Origin: Helopsaltes ochotensis
Taxonomy: Eukaryota > Chordata > Aves > Passeriformes > Locustellidae
DNA length: 64,000 bases
NCBI GenBank assembly: GCA_013400155.1
Contig: VXBM01000211.1
Location: forward strand, 463,645 to 527,644
Direction: 5' to 3'
Shown: in pieces, positions 36,401 to 48,896 of the stretch
Layout of the letters: each line of letters opens with the position of its first letter
Numbering within the stretch: position 1 is the first letter of the stretch
The notes under the pieces: generated by a model
Seen by the model: the letters and a program-made list of their open reading frames with translations, nothing else
Told to the model about the DNA's origin: nothing
Databases searched by the model: none
Position numbers and translations under genes: made by a program

Positions 36401-37780
36401 TCCGTCTTCTCCCCAAAATATTGGCAGAAGTTTTGGGGTTAATTTAAAAAAAATTAAAAAATCTGTAAATCCCAAAGTGGTTAGTGCCAAATGGAAAGAC
36501 ATAGAGCTTGCTGTTTTCAAGTTCTTAATTATGGGAACTCGGATAAATAGGAAGTTTCAAACTAAATACTTTAAATATTGTGCCTGAACCCCAGGAAAGC
36601 AAAAGTAGAGCAAAGGAAAAAGCAAAGGGGATTTGAGGCAGGAGCAGTGAGTAGGTCTAGGACATAGTGCTTCGTGTCATCCTCCATAACTGGTGTGGAT
36701 CATTATTAATCTCTGGGCATTATGGCTCTCTGGCAAATCCATTCTTGGGAGAAGGGTTTGATAAATCTGTGCTTCTATTTCAGAGGTGTGGATAAACAGT
36801 TTTTTGTTTGGTTTTCCCCATTTGTACACTCGCAGACAAGCCTTTTCCAGTATCTGTGTTTGGATCCGTGAGGAGTTATTAATTTCACTGGCACCACTAT
36901 CCAGTAGCAATGGGACAGTCACCCTGTATTCCTGGTAATTTGTTGCATGATATTATAAGGATTCAAATTATTTAATCATTTAATAACAGACTAAAGGAAC
37001 TTTGCATATCTATGATTACGATTTCTTTTAGCACTGCTTGCTTCTAGTCCTCCTTTGGCTCCTAAGGAAAAAGAGGAACCATAGATTTTATTTTTCTTCA
37101 TAGCTAGATCCTGTCTGGAGCCCCTCGGTTTTTCAGGGATAAAAATTTCTATTAAGTATCATAAAATTAACAATTTCTCAGACTTAGGTATTTAATCCGC
37201 ATTCTTCTGTGTGACACTTGTAATAAATCTACAGAGAAATCATTGAGGAAATACCCACTTCACTGAAACATGAAGGAGGAATTTGGGATGTTCTCTTTTA
37301 AGATCTCAGTTATCTGTTAATATGTTTCAACTCAACATTTCTAAAGAAACAAAAGTAACTGAGTTGTGGAAGTGTTTTCATGTGCAATTATTTCACCACT
37401 TGCATTAACTCTCAAATTGAAATCCTATCCATCCTCATTATACAGATATAATCAATATCAGTAATTTAGAGTAAGGGAATATCTTCATTAATATCCCCTG
37501 GTAAGTGGGCTTTAAAAGCCATTGCATTATTATCCAGCTATTATTTTGTCACAGTATGAGGTTTAAAAGTAATTTTTCAGTGTGTTGCTACGCCTTGCTA
37601 ACCCATACCAAGCTGATAAACACCTAAGAAATCAGTGAATAAACAAGCACCACTTGAAATGCTTTTTTTTTAATCAGACATTATTTTTTTCCCAAGCTGC
37701 TGCCTAATAGCAGCACTTCTAAGAAGAGCCATCACTCTGCATTTATTTAAAATATTATTGTGACTTTTTTTTTTTTAATG
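33441..37780. other. No gene recognised
   Basis: Ordinary DNA becoming AT-rich from about 36950. T-runs near 34322 and 34761. All open frames are short and featureless. Confidence 0.6.
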
Positions 37781-37789
37781 TGTGTTTCC

Positions 37790-37995
37790 TTTTCTCCCAG
37801 CTGAAGCTGCTGGGCTAACCCTGTCCCTGCTGATCCTCTCAGTGGTGCTCCAGGTGTGGAGGTGGGACACAAACACCAGTTGCTGGAGATGCTGTGGAGC
37901 AGATTTGGGCTATAAAACCCCGTTGGTGGGCAATGACTGCTCAGGAGCTGGGCTGAAATAAATGTGTTGGTGCTCCTCTGTGCTGTTGATGTCCA
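37790..37995 (+). other. LTR- or promoter-like module, uncertain
   Basis: A TATAAAA box (about 37912-37918) is followed about 40 bases later by AATAAA (about 37957), with GC-richer sequence upstream. TATA then AATAAA at this spacing is typical of an LTR U3-R region, but it does not match the LTR family found elsewhere in the window and no ends or target-site duplication were found. A host promoter or chance are alternatives. The 209-codon minus frame (37747-38376) crossing it has no recognisable domain. Confidence 0.25.
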
Positions 37996-40900
37996 ACTGT
38001 TGCAGACCAGAAGTGAAAACCATGGGGGAGGATTGCTGGTGAGGGCTTTGAGCAGCACACTGGGGTTTGCTGCTGCCACTGAAGGCTCCTGGTTCCCCTG
38101 GGCTGCAGCAGCCACAGTGACCATATGAGGTAGCAGAGTACCATGCTGGCAGGGTGCTTCTGGAAACTTGTGTGGGAAACTGTCCTGCACTGCTGGTGAG
38201 ATCCAAGGAAACCCCTGATGGAGTGAGTGTGTGGTCTTCAGGGAAAGCTCGGCATGAGTGGGGCTCCAGTGACGGCCCCATCCATCACAAGTCACGGCTC
38301 TTATCTCTGCAGTGCATAAGAGAGATGGTTTATGAAAAAGCTCTGGGTGATTATTTGTTTTTCTTCTCCTCTGCATATGTGTCAGGAGTTGCTTGGAGCA
38401 AGCTCTGTGTCTGTTGGTGGCATGTGAAACAGTATCTTCCAGGAAACTTCAGAAATATTTTATGAAGTGTAGTAATAAAAATATCCATGTGGTACAGCCC
38501 GTGCAAAATAACACTTTTGGCTTGGAGCAGTGTGTGCAGTTTCTGTAGCGCACAATGCTTCCACGAGAAGCACTTGCAGATGGATTTCATCTCCCTGTTA
38601 TTTTAATATCCATTACTCAAGCCCAGAACCTTTCCTGGGGTGGGTGTAGCAGCACTTATCTGTGACAGACCCTTCCAGCTCGGATCAGGGCTGGCCCTGC
38701 CAGGCTGCATCCAGCTCAGTGCTCCTGGAGATCCCCCAGCAGCTGATCCCATTAACTGGGGGTTGTGGGGCCCCTCTGCAGGGCTGGAGCTCCGGGGGCA
38801 GGGTGCTCCTGATGGGATGTGCAGGGCTGTGGGAAAACCGCTCCGGGGGTGGTGGGAAAATCCTGCAAGGGAGCCTTTGCTTCCTGGGAGGACTCGACCA
38901 GAGGGATGGTCTGGACCACCTTTGAAGAGGAAAAGATTAGAACACACTCAAGATGTATCAGCTAATTAATAGAGCTCAGATATGGGGTTTGCTTTGTAGC
39001 TCCTGCTGCCATGCCCTGTGAGGAGTTTGCTACATGCTCGATAAGGATCCTCCTGTGGCAGCAAGTACCAGCTCTTTCTGCCGGTCTTTTGAGGACTATG
39101 AGGTTTGACAGGATGTGAGCAAGGCTAGCATGGCCAAAGGACAAACTGGGCAGTTGTTCAGGGTTGGCATTTCTAGATCTGATGAGGGATTGCATGCAAA
39201 TTACCACTAATAAATGTTAATTACTGGGAGAGTACATATTTTGCTTGATTCCTTTTTGGCAGCTTGTGCAACTGTGTTTTTATATACCTGCTACTTGAAA
39301 GGTTTGATTTAAAAAATAATAATCCTCTGTAATTACAATGGCTTTATTAAAGGTTGCAGGGCTTATATGATCTCCGTAGTAAAACTTTATGAATTCTTCT
39401 ATCTAGATTGTGATCTCCTGGCTCTTGCTCCAAAAGAGCAGTGCAGGGTTTGCTAACCACTCATGGATTTATTTGCCAGCCTTTCCCAGTTTGGATCCCA
39501 TGATTTCTAGTAACTGGAGATCATGAGGGCTGAATATTTTTGCCCAGGATGTCTGTGGGTGGAAGCCCAATTGTCAGCTTGACTTAGTCTCGATGGTGAC
39601 AGTGGAGGTGACTTCCCTCTGTACAGCTCAGCTTCCCATGATTTGCCTCACGATCAGCTGAGTTTGAGCCAACCTGCAGTGGAGATTCCCCCTGGTGCTG
39701 GGCATGGCAAGGCAGCAAAGCGCATCCCCAAGGTGCAGAGGCAGCAAGGACCTGCTGCTCACGGTGCTGCGGGGAGCAGGAGGGGCACTGCGGTACCTGG
39801 AGCTCTAGTGGGTGCCAGGGTGCAGCTCCCAGCTCTGCTTTCATGATTTTTGTGGCAAACCCAAGCCATGGCTCTGCTGTAACAGCTGGGATGACTGAGC
39901 TGTCTCAGCTGGTCAGACAAGATGCCCCACAGTCTGAGTCCTTTTGTGCCCAGACTCAAAAGGATGATGAGGTTTAGGTTACCCTTCAGGGGACAGTGGC
40001 TCTACGTCATCATATCAGCACTGTGGGTGAGCAGGAGGAAAGTTCTGCCCTCAGAAAAGCTTTGCTCCCAGCCTTCCAACACAGCCCCTTCTAAAAAACC
40101 CTGTGCCCCAAACTCGCTGTTTTTCTGTTTAACTGTGTGACCTGAGAGCGCCCCAGCTGCGTTGGCTTAACCGGGCTTATTTTTGTGGTCTGTTTGAGCA
40201 GTTACGTTTCCTTTTCGTAACTCATCTGGAGGAACATCTGACTCTGTGAAGCTCTCTGTGGTGAGCTGGCCCAGGGCAGCTCTGCAGACAGGTCACGCGT
40301 TGCGTTTGGCAGCGCTGGCAATGAGGAGCACGCCAGCGACAGCAATCCAGAGCCCCCGTGCCCATTTCCACTGAGCTACAATCACTGGCTCTGGGACAAG
40401 TTTCCTCTCCTGACTCATAGTTGCTGACTCATTTTTAATTTTATCTCCTTTCGAAGGGAAATGGCACTTGGTCTCAGGTTTCTTTTGTTATTACTTTTAA
40501 TGTATGGTGAGGTTTAATAGCTTTTGGTTCACACTTTATTTTTGCTATTAACACTCTTCCAGTTTCAGGCTGGCTGCTGCAACAGCACAGTTGCATGTTG
40601 GGCTCTGAGTTGGGGTTACTTGTTGGAATACCTTTGGAGTGTTTAGATACAGCAGTTCCTGTCTGGAACTAGATAGATAGATAATAGATAATCTGGGAAG
40701 ATTTTTATAACCTATAAAATGCATCCATCCCGAGCATGCATTCAAAGGACTTTGTTCTTTTCCCACAGCAGGAGCCTGTGTATCCTTTATGGGCCTCTGT
40801 GCTTGTTAATCACACCAATGATTTTGTTTTCTCTTTTCTTGCTTTTTAGCAGCACTGAGAACTTGTACATATTTACTCTTGAAAGAATTACCCAGCTCAT

Positions 40901-41379
40901 GCACATGATTTTCTACATGCTTTGATTTATGACAGTGCTGATGGTGAATGGACTCCTCTGTTGCCATTTGGGTGGGAGAAAGCAGTAAAGCCCTGCTCAG
41001 ATGAGTCTTGCTTGGTGATTTGGGGCACTGTATTTCCATGATGCTGTGTTACTGCCAGAGGATGCAGTGCTGGAGCTCAGCAAGTGAGTGGAAACACTTT
41101 CTTGGTTCAATGAACCCTGCATCAGCACATAAAGCTCAGTCGCTCCAGGAAGCCACCATGGAATTTACCTCTGTAGTTCAACATGGTGTATTTTTCAAAT
41201 GGCAGCCGTTTTCTTCTTTTTGTTAGTGTTGGAGGCACGAGGCACAGAATTCTCACTCCCTTCGGGCTTGTCGCTGAGATAAGGTGTGCAGGCTTTACTG
41301 TTGCTCTCAGATAGCAGGTAAACTGCTCGAGACGCTTAAAATGGGAATATGCTAAGTATTCAGGAGTGAAGAGCCCTGA
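37996..41379. other. No gene recognised
   Basis: Contains an octamer ATGCAAAT (39194-39201) and a short GATA microsatellite (40671-40693). Open frames do not look coding. Confidence 0.6.
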
Positions 41380-41820
41380 GCTCGAGGGAGAGCGCTTGGG
41401 AAGTGGAATAATTCAGCGAGTGGCAGAGCCGGAGGCCGAGCCGTGCCCCAGCTTTCCCGCAGAGCCGTCCGCGGGCAGGAGGAGCAGGGATGGTGCAAGC
41501 GGCAGATGGAGGGAGGCGCGGATGGCAACAGCCGAGGTGAGGCCGTGCGGGGGGGAGAGGACGGCCCGGCCCCTTCCCGAGGGACTCGGGTGCCTCCCAG
41601 CCTACCCCAAGTGTCTGGGAAGCCTGGCTCGGCTGCCGTTCCGCTGGGCAGAGCGCGGCGGTGCCAGGCAGGACCGGCCCGGCCCGGCCCTCCGTGCGCG
41701 GAGCCCCCGCCGCCGCTCAGCGCCGCCCCGGCAGCGCTCCGCAAGGACCGGGATTTGCACAGCGCCTGGCTCCCGGCCAGCAGCAGCAGCAGCTTTTCTT
41801 TCCTGGCTAATCGCTGATAA
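41380..41820 (+). promoter_or_regulatory. CpG island, strongest in the window
   Basis: About 44 CpG by hand count over 440 bases, with the densest part at 41640-41760. On the plus strand an ATG at 41522 sits in a GGCGCGGATGG context. It opens five codons (Met-Ala-Thr-Ala-Glu) ending at 41536, immediately before GTGAGG (41537-41542), a strong donor word. This is compatible with a promoter and short first exon of a protein-coding or long non-coding transcript. No partner exon is identified, and the wider open frames (156 plus, 166 minus) are explained by GC content. No TATA box is evident. Confidence 0.45.
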
Positions 41821-42090
41821 AACAGGAAGACCTTGATCATCCCTTTTGACATGAATAACGATGTTATCTCCTGTGATGTATGACCCAGAGCCAGATAACG
41901 TCCTCTGGCAGGCCTTTTTTCTCATGAGATGTAAAATACAATGATTATGTTACAAGGGGGAGATAAAGTGGCACAATCTTCACTAGTTCAAATAACTAAT
42001 TGAAGCAGGAACTAGTGGAAATGGCTTCCTTTGTTCCCCAGCCATTGTTGATATAACAGTGCTTATAATGAAAGCTGAAACTGTTGCCCT

Positions 42091-42130
42091 CTTTTTCCTT
42101 TTTTTTTTTTTTTCCCTTCTCTTTTTTTTT

Positions 42131-42171
<41 letters not shown>

Positions 42172-42180
42172 CCCCTTTTC
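42091..42180. repeat. Poly-T tract with C interruptions
   Basis: About 80 of 90 bases are T. Simple repeat; frames through it encode polyphenylalanine and are artefacts. Confidence 0.95.
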
Positions 42181-42410
42181 AGCTCAAGTGCCTTCAGTTG
42201 TGTTTCTCTCTCCCTGTTTCCCTGGGGGAGCTGAGGACAGCGGTGATTTCTAGCAAGGGGTCCTGTTTTCCAGCAAGTCTTGCGTGTGTGTTAGGAGGAT
42301 GAAATCAATAAGTAGCGCTCATTCTTTGTCTCCCTAGAGGACTTTTGAGAACAGAAAAATTGAGACCAGTGCTCTCTAAACCATAATTACACTTTTTTAT
42401 TTTATTTGCC

Positions 42411-42434
42411 TTTTTTTTTTTTTTTTTTTTTTTT
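42411..42434. repeat. Poly-T tract
   Basis: An uninterrupted T run of about 24 bases. Confidence 0.95.
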
Positions 42435-42980
42435 AAAGCAACAAACCTAATTACCTGGCAGGAATGGTGGCCAGGGATATATTGGTATTTCAGTGAGTGC
42501 ACAATGCTTACCTCAATTGAGTTCAAATATTAAAAAAAAGAAAAAAGAAAAAGAAACAACCCAGCCCTAAAGCAGTCTGGTGTAAAAAGCAGGAGGAGAG
42601 CAGAGTTTCACACAGGGAGTGGTGCTGCACAGTTATTGGTACACAATGATTAAAGGTGTTGGGAGGTTGCAGAGTTTGGCTTGATCACTGAAAAAGCTAT
42701 GATGCTTTTCCTCCCAGGTGGGGCAAATGAGCCTTTTTGAACCAAAACTGGCTTCAAATGTGAAACAAGAATTCCTTGCTTTCAGAAGCCTGAACATATT
42801 CTTTAAAATGATTTAGTAATGTCCACACCACACAGAGGCCAGCATTAAATATGAGCTTGCTATTGAAGGCTGAGGGCTGTGGCTTTGCTGCTGCTGTGGG
42901 GGTTGCACTGCTGAGCAGCAGGCTGTGCTCTGATCACTTGATAACCTGCACAGATGAAGTCAATAGAGATGTAGCCTATC
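42435..42980. other. No gene recognised
   Basis: A-rich at 42530-42560, otherwise ordinary. Nothing recognised. Confidence 0.6.
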
Positions 42981-42982
42981 AC

Positions 42983-43075
42983 GGGGCAGAGAGACACAGA
43001 GAATTTAAGAGACTTGCTCACATTCCCAGATGACTGTACCAATTTCGCAGTGAAATTAGACTTCAGCTCTCATGA
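42983..43075 (-). mobile_element. MIR SINE relic
   Basis: The plus strand shows the antisense MIR order: GGCAGAGAGACACAGAGAAT, TTAAGAGACTTGCTCACA, then GAAATTAGACTTCAGCTCTC. Diverged, as expected for an amniote-age SINE. Confidence 0.6.
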
Positions 43076-43429
43076 TCCCATTAGAGCGTCAAAGGTCTAC
43101 TTGATGTCTCTCAGAATCACTAAACTTTCATCTTATCAGCCTTCATTTTATGGCACTTTTGGCAAAAACACCTGACTTGTGTGATGCATGCTCATTCCAG
43201 CTCTTTGTCCTTGGATTGTAGAGGCTGCAAAGCCAGAAGGTCTGCAGCTGGCTCTCCCTTCTTTCTTGGGTCCAGTCCTGTAAAGTTCCACTCCCACAAG
43301 CTCTCACAGCTGCAGAGCCCAATAACCTTGCCTTGAGACTAAACAGGTGAGGTAAAGGTCACCCTCAGGTGAAGGAGCACTGGTCTGGGCTTTGCAAGGC
43401 ATTTGAAGGACCCAGCTTTGTACTTTCTT

Positions 43430-43560
43430 GATCATGAGATGGTTTGGGTTGGAAAGGACGTTAAAGATCAGAGTTCCAATCCCCCTGCCATGGGCAGGGA
43501 CAGCTTCCACTAGACTGGGTGCTGGAAGCTGCTCCCATCCAGGCTGTCCTTGGCCAATGG
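43430..43560 (-). mobile_element. CR1 LINE 3'-end fragment
   Basis: Contains ATGGTTTGGGTTGGAAAGGA, TTAAAGATCAGAGTTCCAA, CCCCTGCCATGGGCAGGGAC and CTTCCACTAGAC in the order of the antisense avian CR1 3' end. The copy is therefore on the minus strand. It is 5'-truncated with no coding remnant. Confidence 0.93.
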
Positions 43561-43986
43561 CTGGTTATGGGTGCAGAAGTTTCAGATGTTACTTGGGTGC
43601 TGGGAGGATTTTGCCCAGGGGTTAGGTGTAATAGTGGAGCCTTTCATCTGGCAGCTGGAGTTGTGGCCTCCCTGGGGAGAGAGAGTTGTTAGGGCTGCAG
43701 AAGGATGTTTTTACCTGCAAATTCCACCTTTCACTTGCTTCCAGATGACCTCTTCATGCGCTTTTTTTGGGTCAGTGTAGGGAGGACCCTGGCAGTGCAG
43801 CAGCAGTCCCCCCTGAACACGAGCTGCCTTGGTGTCCATCAGCCTCCCTGCTGCAGAGATTGTGCTGTTTGCTGTCCTGAAGCAGATGCAGGACAGCCCA
43901 AATTCTGAGTGGGTTCAAAAGCTGTCTGCGGCTGAAGTTATGCTCCCAAAACGCTGCAGAAGCAGTGTGAGGAAGCTCAGAGCTGG
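43561..43986. other. No gene recognised
   Basis: Between the CR1 and MIR fragments. Nothing recognised. Confidence 0.6.
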
Positions 43987-44110
43987 GCACCTGGGTGCTA
44001 TTTCTGACTGAGCTGCTGTGTGACCTTGAGCGGCTCCCTGCGCCTCTGAGTCACAGCCCTGCCTCCCCCGCTGCCCAGGGAGGGTAACACCTACTTCATT
44101 TGCAAGGGTA
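43987..44110 (+). mobile_element. MIR SINE relic
   Basis: ACCTGGGT, then GAGCTGCTGTGTGACCTTGA, CTCCCTGCGCCTCTGAG and GGGTAACACCTACTTCA follow the MIR order from the tRNA-like T-arm through the core. Confidence 0.65.
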
Positions 44111-45159
44111 TCATGTGGTGCAATTTTGCAACTAATTGAATGTAGGAAAAGAGTTGTTTTTTCCCCTCACATAAAGGCTGCCCTGCAATGGTCTACCCTC
44201 CCAATGCTTCCGTGCAAGCTGGGAGTGTGGCTGAACTCGTTGGCTTCTAGAGGGTGCTTTGTTCCCCGTAAGTGCAGGAGGAAATATTTGCAGAATTGGG
44301 ACTCCTGTGAAAAGTTTTATGAGTTACCACATGGCCACTGTGCAAATCAATTACTGTAGTAGGTCTGTAATGAGACTAACCCACAAAACAGTTACTGATT
44401 CTACAGCAACTTGAGCAGATGCCAAAAAATGTGGCCAATAATTAGTGCCGGCCTGACAGATCCAGGGTTTTCAGCAGCATTTGCTCAGTGCGTGGCTCAC
44501 AACACAGCTGATCCTGGAGATGGCCCTGCTTCTGGGGTCAGATTAGCTGTTGTTTTTTAAAATATTTGGTTTGTGTCAGTCTTTTTTAGAAACCTGGCTT
44601 GAAACCTTTCAGGTGTAAGTATAAAGCTTAAAAGCTTTTCCACAGCTCCACCCTTAAGAATGGGTTTAATCCTTTTAACAAAGCTCTGATCTGACAGTTT
44701 ATTTCGCTCTAGGCTTTAGCTTCAGTGGTTGCAGCCAAAACCTGACAAGTTCTTCTTGTTAATTCTGAATGTATTATCCAGTGACAAATGTATCTCCCAC
44801 TTATATGTGACACTGAGAATGAAATGCATATGATCAAATTTCTTATAGCTGGAGTGGGGCTGGTTGTTAAGAACATCTCCATATCTTTGCAGTATGACAG
44901 TCAATCTAAACCCATTCTTTTTCAGCAGCATATCTCAGCCTAGTTTGGGATACTCATGATGGGTTGCAATCTGCTGCCATACTCTGCAAAGATTAAAGAA
45001 AGGCTAAAAATAAACCTGTCACTTTCCCTGGACACTTTCTTGTGAAATGCAGAGAGATACCTCACTAGAATGCAGAATAAATTCATATAGAATTTTTTAT
45101 GCTGTGGTTTTTTTACAGACAGATGGAGTCTGTGTCGTTCCTGATTTCTCATTTCTAAA
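44111..45159. other. No gene recognised
   Basis: AT-rich unique-looking DNA, short open frames only. Confidence 0.6.
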
Positions 45160-45410
45160 TACAGTGGTGTTATGTACAGCCTTCCACCTGAAAGCTTGTC
45201 TTGGAAGCCAAAAGAGAACGAAATAGATTTTTACAATAAAGCCAAAAAAGTCCTTATTTCTTTTAAGTTTGCCAATATACCGGATACATATAATGCATTT
45301 AATGAACTCTGCTCAGAAAGTATTGGCATGATGATGAAATTTATTTTCCGGATTGTAGTCTGTCTCAGGAGGTTGGGGTTTTTCTTCGTAAGACTGATCT
45401 TTTGGTAGCG
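45160..45410. promoter_or_regulatory. Candidate AT-rich conserved-looking segment
   Basis: A plus-strand frame of 78 codons (45172-45408) spans it but matches nothing I recognise and ends in a hydrophobic tail. Words such as CCGGATACATATAATGCATT and the smooth AT-rich texture suggest non-coding regulatory DNA. Uncertain. Confidence 0.15.
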
Positions 45411-45464
45411 TAGTAACACCTCAGGAGGAGGATGATGACTGCGTGCCACAGACTGACAGCCAGA

Positions 45465-45515
45465 TCCCTGCTCACACTCTGTGTGACCTTGTCCTGCACT
45501 TAATCCCCCTTAAGC
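45465..45515 (+). mobile_element. Possible MIR core fragment
   Basis: CTGTGTGACCTTGTCCTGCA followed by CTTAATCCCC resembles the MIR CTGTGTGACCTTGGGCAAGT and CTTAACCTC core. Short match. Confidence 0.3.
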
Positions 45516-47739
45516 AGATCTCCTCCTGCTGTACATCTTCTGCGGGTTTGACTGGACCCGTAACCTACTGCTATTTTCACCCAGTCCCTGAGTTTCGTCG
45601 CTGCTCCTGTGCTTTCCTGACCTGGTGATTGCCAAGGATGCAAGGCATCGCTCTTCTCAGTGCCTATCTGAAAGCAGCTGCATCTTCTGAGCGACTGTCC
45701 CATTTCCTCTTCCCCCAAACCGTGGAGGAGCTCTGTGGCTTTTGCAAATGGATGCAGTGCTGATGGCAGGATGTCTCTGGGCAGCGCTGGCCGGTGTCAC
45801 CGCAGCCAGAACGTGAGGGCCACGGCGAAAGTCAATTTCCTGTTAAATTAGCTCGGCTGTTTCTCTAGGAAAGGTGGAATTTTAATGGAAGTGCTTATTA
45901 ATGGATGAGCCCAGAGGGAAGTGGGTTTGTGGTGAGGCCTGAACTTTATGGGGAAAGCCTTACCTCGTAAAAGGCCACAAAAGATGCTTACAGGCCTGAG
46001 CCCGGCCTGCTCGGGAACTGACTGCTTGTACAGGGGACAGTCTTCCTTTTCCCATAAAACACGCATTAAGGGTGCCAACTAAGTTGGTTCTCTTTTATAT
46101 CAGTCACAAAAACAGTAGGAGGTTTAGTTCCTCTCAAATTTTATGGGCCATTTACAAGGAGGCCTTCCTCAAAGTATTTCACAGGCCAAATAAAAATAAA
46201 CGGCACTGAAAGATTTTATAACACAATGCACAAACTGTTGTGGCAGTGGGAGAACATGTGCTGGAGACTTCGTCTCCTTCCCCTGTGCAGAGGAATTAAA
46301 ATGGAGTTTTAATTATTCTGCCTTTAATAGGCTTTTTCATTTTCGAGCATTGCTGTAGTCTCATGGTTGCCTTTGGGAGGGAGGGATTGTGACTTTACAC
46401 AGAGATGAGAAAATGTGATAGAGGTACAGTTTCCTGGCCCTGGAGAGTGGCATCAGCTCTGCACAGAGATAAGGAAAACCACGGGAGGTGGGGAGTGATG
46501 ATTTGCAGAGTTGAGAGGGTTGTTGGGTCTGCAATTGATGTCTGGGCATCCTGTCTGAGAGCTTGGAGATGGGCACAGAGAGGGAGATGCGGGCACACAA
46601 GTGCCTGTTGAGCTCTTAAGTCTGGGTTCTCTAAAAAAAACTTGGCTTAAACTGGGGATTTGGTTCATGGTGACATGGCTGTGCTGCTGCTGGGGAGGTA
46701 CTTCAACCTGTAACTTCATTTTTCTGGTCAACACAGGAGGACAAAGGGAAGGAGCCAATTTTCCTCGATGCTAGGAGCAGATAAAATATTCAGAGGGGAA
46801 CAGTGTGGCTTAGCTTACAGTGAGAAGCCCGTTAACAGGAGTAGCTGCAGTTCCCGGTTTACGAGCTGCACTTCTGTCGGGGGAGGAAAGCAGCACCTAA
46901 AAACCCATGTGGAGAGGGAGCAGCTCTGGGGAAGGTTTTTAATAGACACGGGCTGAGCAGTCTATGCTGCCAGGGCTGCTTCACAGCTCCCTCCCTGAAC
47001 TGCTGAACTCTGCATCTCAGTGCTGAGTTTACCACACCAACAGCTTTATCGGAGGAGTGAAACAACAGCTTGCTTCCATGGGAAGGGAGAGGAGCAACCT
47101 ACCCCTCAGCAACCAAATGGGCAGCAAGCAAAGATGCTCTTGAAAGGGTTTCTCTTCCCCTCTTGCGCGTGTGTTCTTGGCAGCCCTGCTCAGCAGAGGT
47201 CAGGGGTTCAGGCAGAAATGCAATCACACCACTGCTGCTTCAGATGGCACATTTGATAAAAGATTAACAGTCAAATCCCCTCGCTGGCCTTGCAATATGA
47301 GAACCGCTGTTGTTTTGTTAATTATTGTTCCCCATGAGGGTGGTCCAGCGCTGGAGCTGGGGCCCTGAGGGCATGTGGGATCTCCATCCTCAGGGACACT
47401 CAGGCTGACTTTGTGGTTGCTGTGGTGCTGTATCCGTTCTGGTTCAAAGTCGAGTTACCAGACAGGACATGGCATTGAAACGAGCCCCTGAGGAAAACAC
47501 AGCTATAAACCAGTGATGTCGATAATTTTGCATAACAATGACATTATTCCCCCTTCTCCTTCCCATATACCTGTGGCTTCATGACTTTGAGTCAAAGCTT
47601 TAAGACAGGTTTTCGCTAATGCAGAAGATCTGAACGCTGTGAACACACAAGCATCCAATTGCTTTCTAGTTTGGGTGTCAGGCTACAAGAAAAAAATACC
47701 AGCTAGTAATGTAACACAAAAGGCTTCCTACTTGAGAGG
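45516..47739. other. No gene recognised
   Basis: Ordinary DNA. Open frames up to 101 codons, none with a domain. Confidence 0.6.
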
Positions 47740-47960
47740 TGACTAACTAGATTCATTTAACTTTTAATTTGTGCCGGGTACCATCAAAGTAGCAAAAAAA
47801 TGTTGTTAATCTTCCTGCTCTGAATAAGCTGTCTCCTAACAGGGAGGTGTGAGGGAGGGAGATGCCTATTAAATGCCTTTAATTAAGTGAAAAAAGTGTC
47901 AGCATCACCCAAGGAGAAAGTACTGCCTTTTATTCTCTCCCAAGTGGTGTCTGCTTGAAG
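47740..47960. promoter_or_regulatory. Candidate AT-rich regulatory segment
   Basis: TTTAACTTTTAATTTG, GTTGTTAATC and GCCTTTAATTAAGTG lie within about 160 bases. Motif texture only. Confidence 0.2.
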
Positions 47961-48830
47961 ACATGCGGCACCGCCCTGTCTGCCCGAGCCCTCCTGGAGC
48001 TGGAGGAGCTCGGGGCTGCTGGTTCAGGGATGTTTGCAGCGGTGTTGGGGGCACAGCGTGTTGTTAGCACCGCAGAAGCGTTTCGTGTTCGGGGCAGTGG
48101 CTGCGTGCTGAGCCCCAGGTGTGCTGCGGTCGGACAGCTGCTGCTGGGAAGGGCTCGGTTGTGCAGAGAGCATCAGCAGCCTCTGGGCAGCACCGAGGCT
48201 GATGCCGGGTGTTCCCCCAGCTCCCTGCAGGTGCTGGGAGATGGAGACGTTTGTTATCCTGCTCCTGTTCTTTTTCCTGCTAAGCTCATCATCTTCCTGG
48301 CACTACTGATAGGCAGGAGAATGACATTTTCCACTCTCCAAGGTAGTCAATACTAAAAAATAGACAAAGATTTAGCTCACACAGCCTTATCAATGAAACA
48401 GGGCTGCAGGCCTGTAAAAAGAATTAGAACCAAACCTGCAAGGAGTGGCTGGGTAGGAAGCTGCCTTCCTCTTCCTCACTGTCTGTGTATTTGTGGGAGA
48501 AGACTGACGGTTCTGCCTGGTTTTACAGCCCAGTCTGCATCTAACCACCACTTTTACCACAGCGTCATTTTTTTTTAACTAATTTACAGCATATATGAGT
48601 TGCAGGATAAATAACATTATGACCTAGAAGATCGTTTAGTGAATACTTTTTCTGCGTGCCAGCTGGTGCACCAGGGCTCATGGTGGCCCTTGCATCTTCC
48701 TCATGGGGAAGAACAGTCCCCTAGATTGTAGTGTGTTCTGCTGAAAGCAACCAGGTAACTCAAGGAACCTTAATTTTGCAGTCTTTACTCTCATGGTTAG
48801 CTTTGTTAATTAAATCGAGTCCAACAGAGT
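47961..48830. other. No gene recognised
   Basis: GC-richer DNA at 47960-48240 with a 133-codon plus frame (47955-48356) that has no recognisable domain and no coding support. Nothing else recognised. Confidence 0.6.
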
Positions 48831-48896
48831 GAAAAAACACAACAAACAAACAGAACAAACAAAGAAAAAAACCAACCAAAACACAACTCAAGCTGA
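48831..48896. repeat. A/C-rich low-complexity tract
   Basis: AACA/AACC-type repeats with a few G. Confidence 0.8.

Noticed and set aside
37747..38376. Minus-strand frame of 209 codons
   Set aside because: No domain, no splice context, ends through a poly-A-derived lysine run, and lies over a TATA/AATAAA module.
41153..41227. GCCACCATGG start context with a 22-codon frame
   Set aside because: An ideal Kozak word, but the frame is very short, has no other support, and such words occur by chance.
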